From positions 1 through 6,731 of the forward strand of contig JAFYFK010000049.1 of NCBI GenBank assembly GCA_017543805.1: a DNA stretch of 6,731 nt. Reading direction: 5' to 3'. This DNA comes from Bacillota bacterium (GTDB lineage: Bacteria; Bacillota; Clostridia; Peptostreptococcales; Anaerovoracaceae). Numbering within the stretch: the first letter of the stretch is position 1; every line of letters starts with the position of its first letter. The translations under genes were made by a program, and so were the position numbers. This document shows, piece by piece, positions 5,291-6,731 of the stretch. Below the pieces are notes generated by a model. It worked only from the letters and a program-made list of their open reading frames with translations, did no database searches and was not told the DNA's origin.

Positions 5291-6731
5291 ATGAGTACTA
5301 TTAAGAAATTCGCGAAATACTACATCCCCTATAAAAAGATATTCTTTACCGACCTCTTCTGCGCGCTGATATTCAGCGCCATAGACGTAATCTACCCGCA
5401 GGTGCTCCGCAGCGCGTGCAGCGGGCTGTTTACAGAAGGCCCGTCGGTGATCCTCTCGCGCCTGCCCTATCTGGCGGCGGCGATGCTCGCCCTTTACATA
5501 CTGCAGGCGGCCGCAAACCATTACGTGATCTTCCAGGGCCACATGATGGGCGTTCAGATGGAGCGCGACATGCGGGCGCAGCTCTTCGCCCACTACGAGC
5601 GCCTGTCGTTCTCGTATTTTGACAGGAACAACACCGGCCAGGCCATGAGCCGCGTCGTTGCGGACCTCTTCGACATCTCGGAATTCGCCCACCACGGTCC
5701 GGAAAACCTGTTCATCTCCGGAGTAAAGATAATCGGGTCATTCGCGTTTATGGCGGCTATAGAATGGAGGCTGGCGCTTATCCTGCTCTGCGTGGTCCTC
5801 ATCATGATGGGCTTCACCTTCTATATGCGCCGCAGCATGCACGACGCCTCAAAGGACAACAGAAAGCGCCTCGGCATAATAAACGAGACCCTTCAGGACT
5901 CCTTCTCCGGCATACGCATAGTGCAGGCCTTCGGCAACGAGGACGTGGAGATAGCCAAATTCGAGGAAGGCAACGAGGGCTTCGTCCGCTCCAAGCGCGT
6001 CTACTACAGGGTCATGACCCGCTTCCTCTGCACCAATAAGTTCTTTATAGGCATACTATACGCGACGGCGCTGGTGTTCGGTGGACTGTTCATAGCCCAC
6101 GGAACGCTGCGGCCGGAAGAACTTACGATATTCGCGGTCTACATTGCGGTGTTCGTCAGCCCTATCATGGTGCTTGTGGAGTTCACTGAGGTTTTCCAGA
6201 AAGGCATGACCGGTTTTGAGCGCTTCCTGGAGATCGTCGAGACCGACCCGGAGATCAAGGATGACCCCGCCGCGGAGCCGCTCAAAGACGCCCACGGCGA
6301 CATCGTATATAAAGACGTTTCCTTCCGATACAACCAGAACGAAGAGGTGCTTGACCACATAGACCTCAACATACCGGCCGGCAGCTCCGTCGCGCTGGCA
6401 GGCCCCTCAGGCGGCGGCAAGACCACCATCTGTTCCCTGCTCCCGCGCTTTTATGACATCGACGGAGGAAGCATTACGATCGGCGGCCAGGAGGTCTCGA
6501 AGATCAAGCTGGATTCCCTGCGGCGCAGCATAGGAATAGTACAGCAGGAGGTCTACATGTTCGGCGGGACCGTGCGCGAGAACATCGAGTACGGCAAGCC
6601 CGGCGCAAGCCTTGACGAGATAGTCGCTGCCGCGAAGAAAGCAAAGATCCACGACTTTGTAATGAGTCTTCCTGACGGTTACGACACAATAGTCGGCGAG
6701 CGCGGTGCAAGACTCTCCGGCGGCCAGAAGC
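5291..6731 (+). CDS. Half-size ABC exporter, fused permease and ATPase (3' end outside window)
   Basis: The frame is open from ATG 5291 to the window edge, giving 480 residues of a protein that is usually about 570-600 long. Residues 1-315 are a type IV exporter membrane domain with six likely helices near 17-40, 57-80, 140-158, 160-178, 250-270 and 277-300. The ATPase domain begins near 336: A-loop Tyr347 in VSFRYNQ, Walker A GPSGGGKTT (371-379), Q-loop Gln419 in GIVQQEVYMF, and signature LSGGQ (475-479). Walker B and the H-loop lie beyond the edge. The family exports drugs, lipids or peptides as homo- or heterodimers; the substrate cannot be told. The start MSTIKKFAKYYIPYKK matches the usual Firmicutes N-terminus, but no SD precedes it and the predicted transcript start is only 2-4 bases away, so leaderless translation is likely. 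Many ATA isoleucine codons occur, as in the neighbouring genes. Confidence 0.95.
   Translation, partial: MSTIKKFAKYYIPYKKIFFTDLFCALIFSAIDVIYPQVLRSACSGLFTEGPSVILSRLPYLAAAMLALYILQAAANHYVIFQGHMMGVQMERDMRAQLFAHYERLSFSYFDRNNTGQAMSRVVADLFDISEFAHHGPENLFISGVKIIGSFAFMAAIEWRLALILLCVVLIMMGFTFYMRRSMHDASKDNRKRLGIINETLQDSFSGIRIVQAFGNEDVEIAKFEEGNEGFVRSKRVYYRVMTRFLCTNKFFIGILYATALVFGGLFIAHGTLRPEELTIFAVYIAVFVSPIMVLVEFTEVFQKGMTGFERFLEIVETDPEIKDDPAAEPLKDAHGDIVYKDVSFRYNQNEEVLDHIDLNIPAGSSVALAGPSGGGKTTICSLLPRFYDIDGGSITIGGQEVSKIKLDSLRRSIGIVQQEVYMFGGTVRENIEYGKPGASLDEIVAAAKKAKIHDFVMSLPDGYDTIVGERGARLSGGQK

Noticed and set aside
5243..5695. A 150-codon minus-strand open frame over the start of the ABC exporter
   Set aside because: The + strand frame encodes an unmistakable ABC exporter; this frame has no family features and would begin inside that gene.

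Overview
The window looks like chromosomal DNA from a moderately GC-rich member of the Bacillota, most likely an uncultured Clostridia. The reasons are strong AGGAGG-type ribosome binding sites on most genes, compact U-tailed or AT-tailed hairpin terminators, and a family mix typical of that group: a short RNase HII, a cytosolic M3 oligopeptidase, and a half-size ABC exporter with the usual clostridial N-terminus. ATA isoleucine codons appear in genes on both strands, so nothing suggests recent transfer. The lineage is an inference from style; no marker gene fixes it.

Layout. Bases 1-114 hold the last 37 codons of an unidentified + strand gene, closed by a clear hairpin terminator (123-150). 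Two minus-strand transcription units follow. The first (149-1771) encodes a class III-like PPK2 polyphosphate kinase and, 18 bases downstream, a small MarR-like winged-helix protein with a Glu/Ala tail. A candidate extended -10 promoter sits at 1820-1828. The second (1918-5200) is a tight three-gene operon: a NYN (PIN-like) nuclease domain joined to a C-terminal OST-HTH/LOTUS domain, then rnhB after a 6-base gap, then an M3 family oligopeptidase after 16 bases. It ends at a hairpin (1877-1900). From 5291 a half-size ABC exporter runs on the + strand and leaves the window just after its LSGGQ signature, so it has no stop codon here.

How the parts fit. The NYN-LOTUS protein and RNase HII both belong to nucleic-acid metabolism, and their spacing implies coupled expression; the peptidase probably only shares the transcript. 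PPK2 links polyphosphate to nucleotide pools, and its small winged-helix partner could be a regulator. The divergent region 5201-5290 is the most notable non-coding stretch. One palindromic hexamer, TTGCAA (5252-5257), can act as the -35 element for promoters in both directions. The exporter start at 5291 lies only about 2-4 bases from the predicted transcription start and has no Shine-Dalgarno sequence, so a leaderless or nearly leaderless mRNA is predicted.

No tRNA, rRNA, CRISPR array, insertion sequence or integration site was seen. I found no convincing new multi-gene defence or mobile system. The best leads are the NYN-LOTUS/rnhB operon, the PPK2/winged-helix pair, and the back-to-back promoter with a leaderless start.
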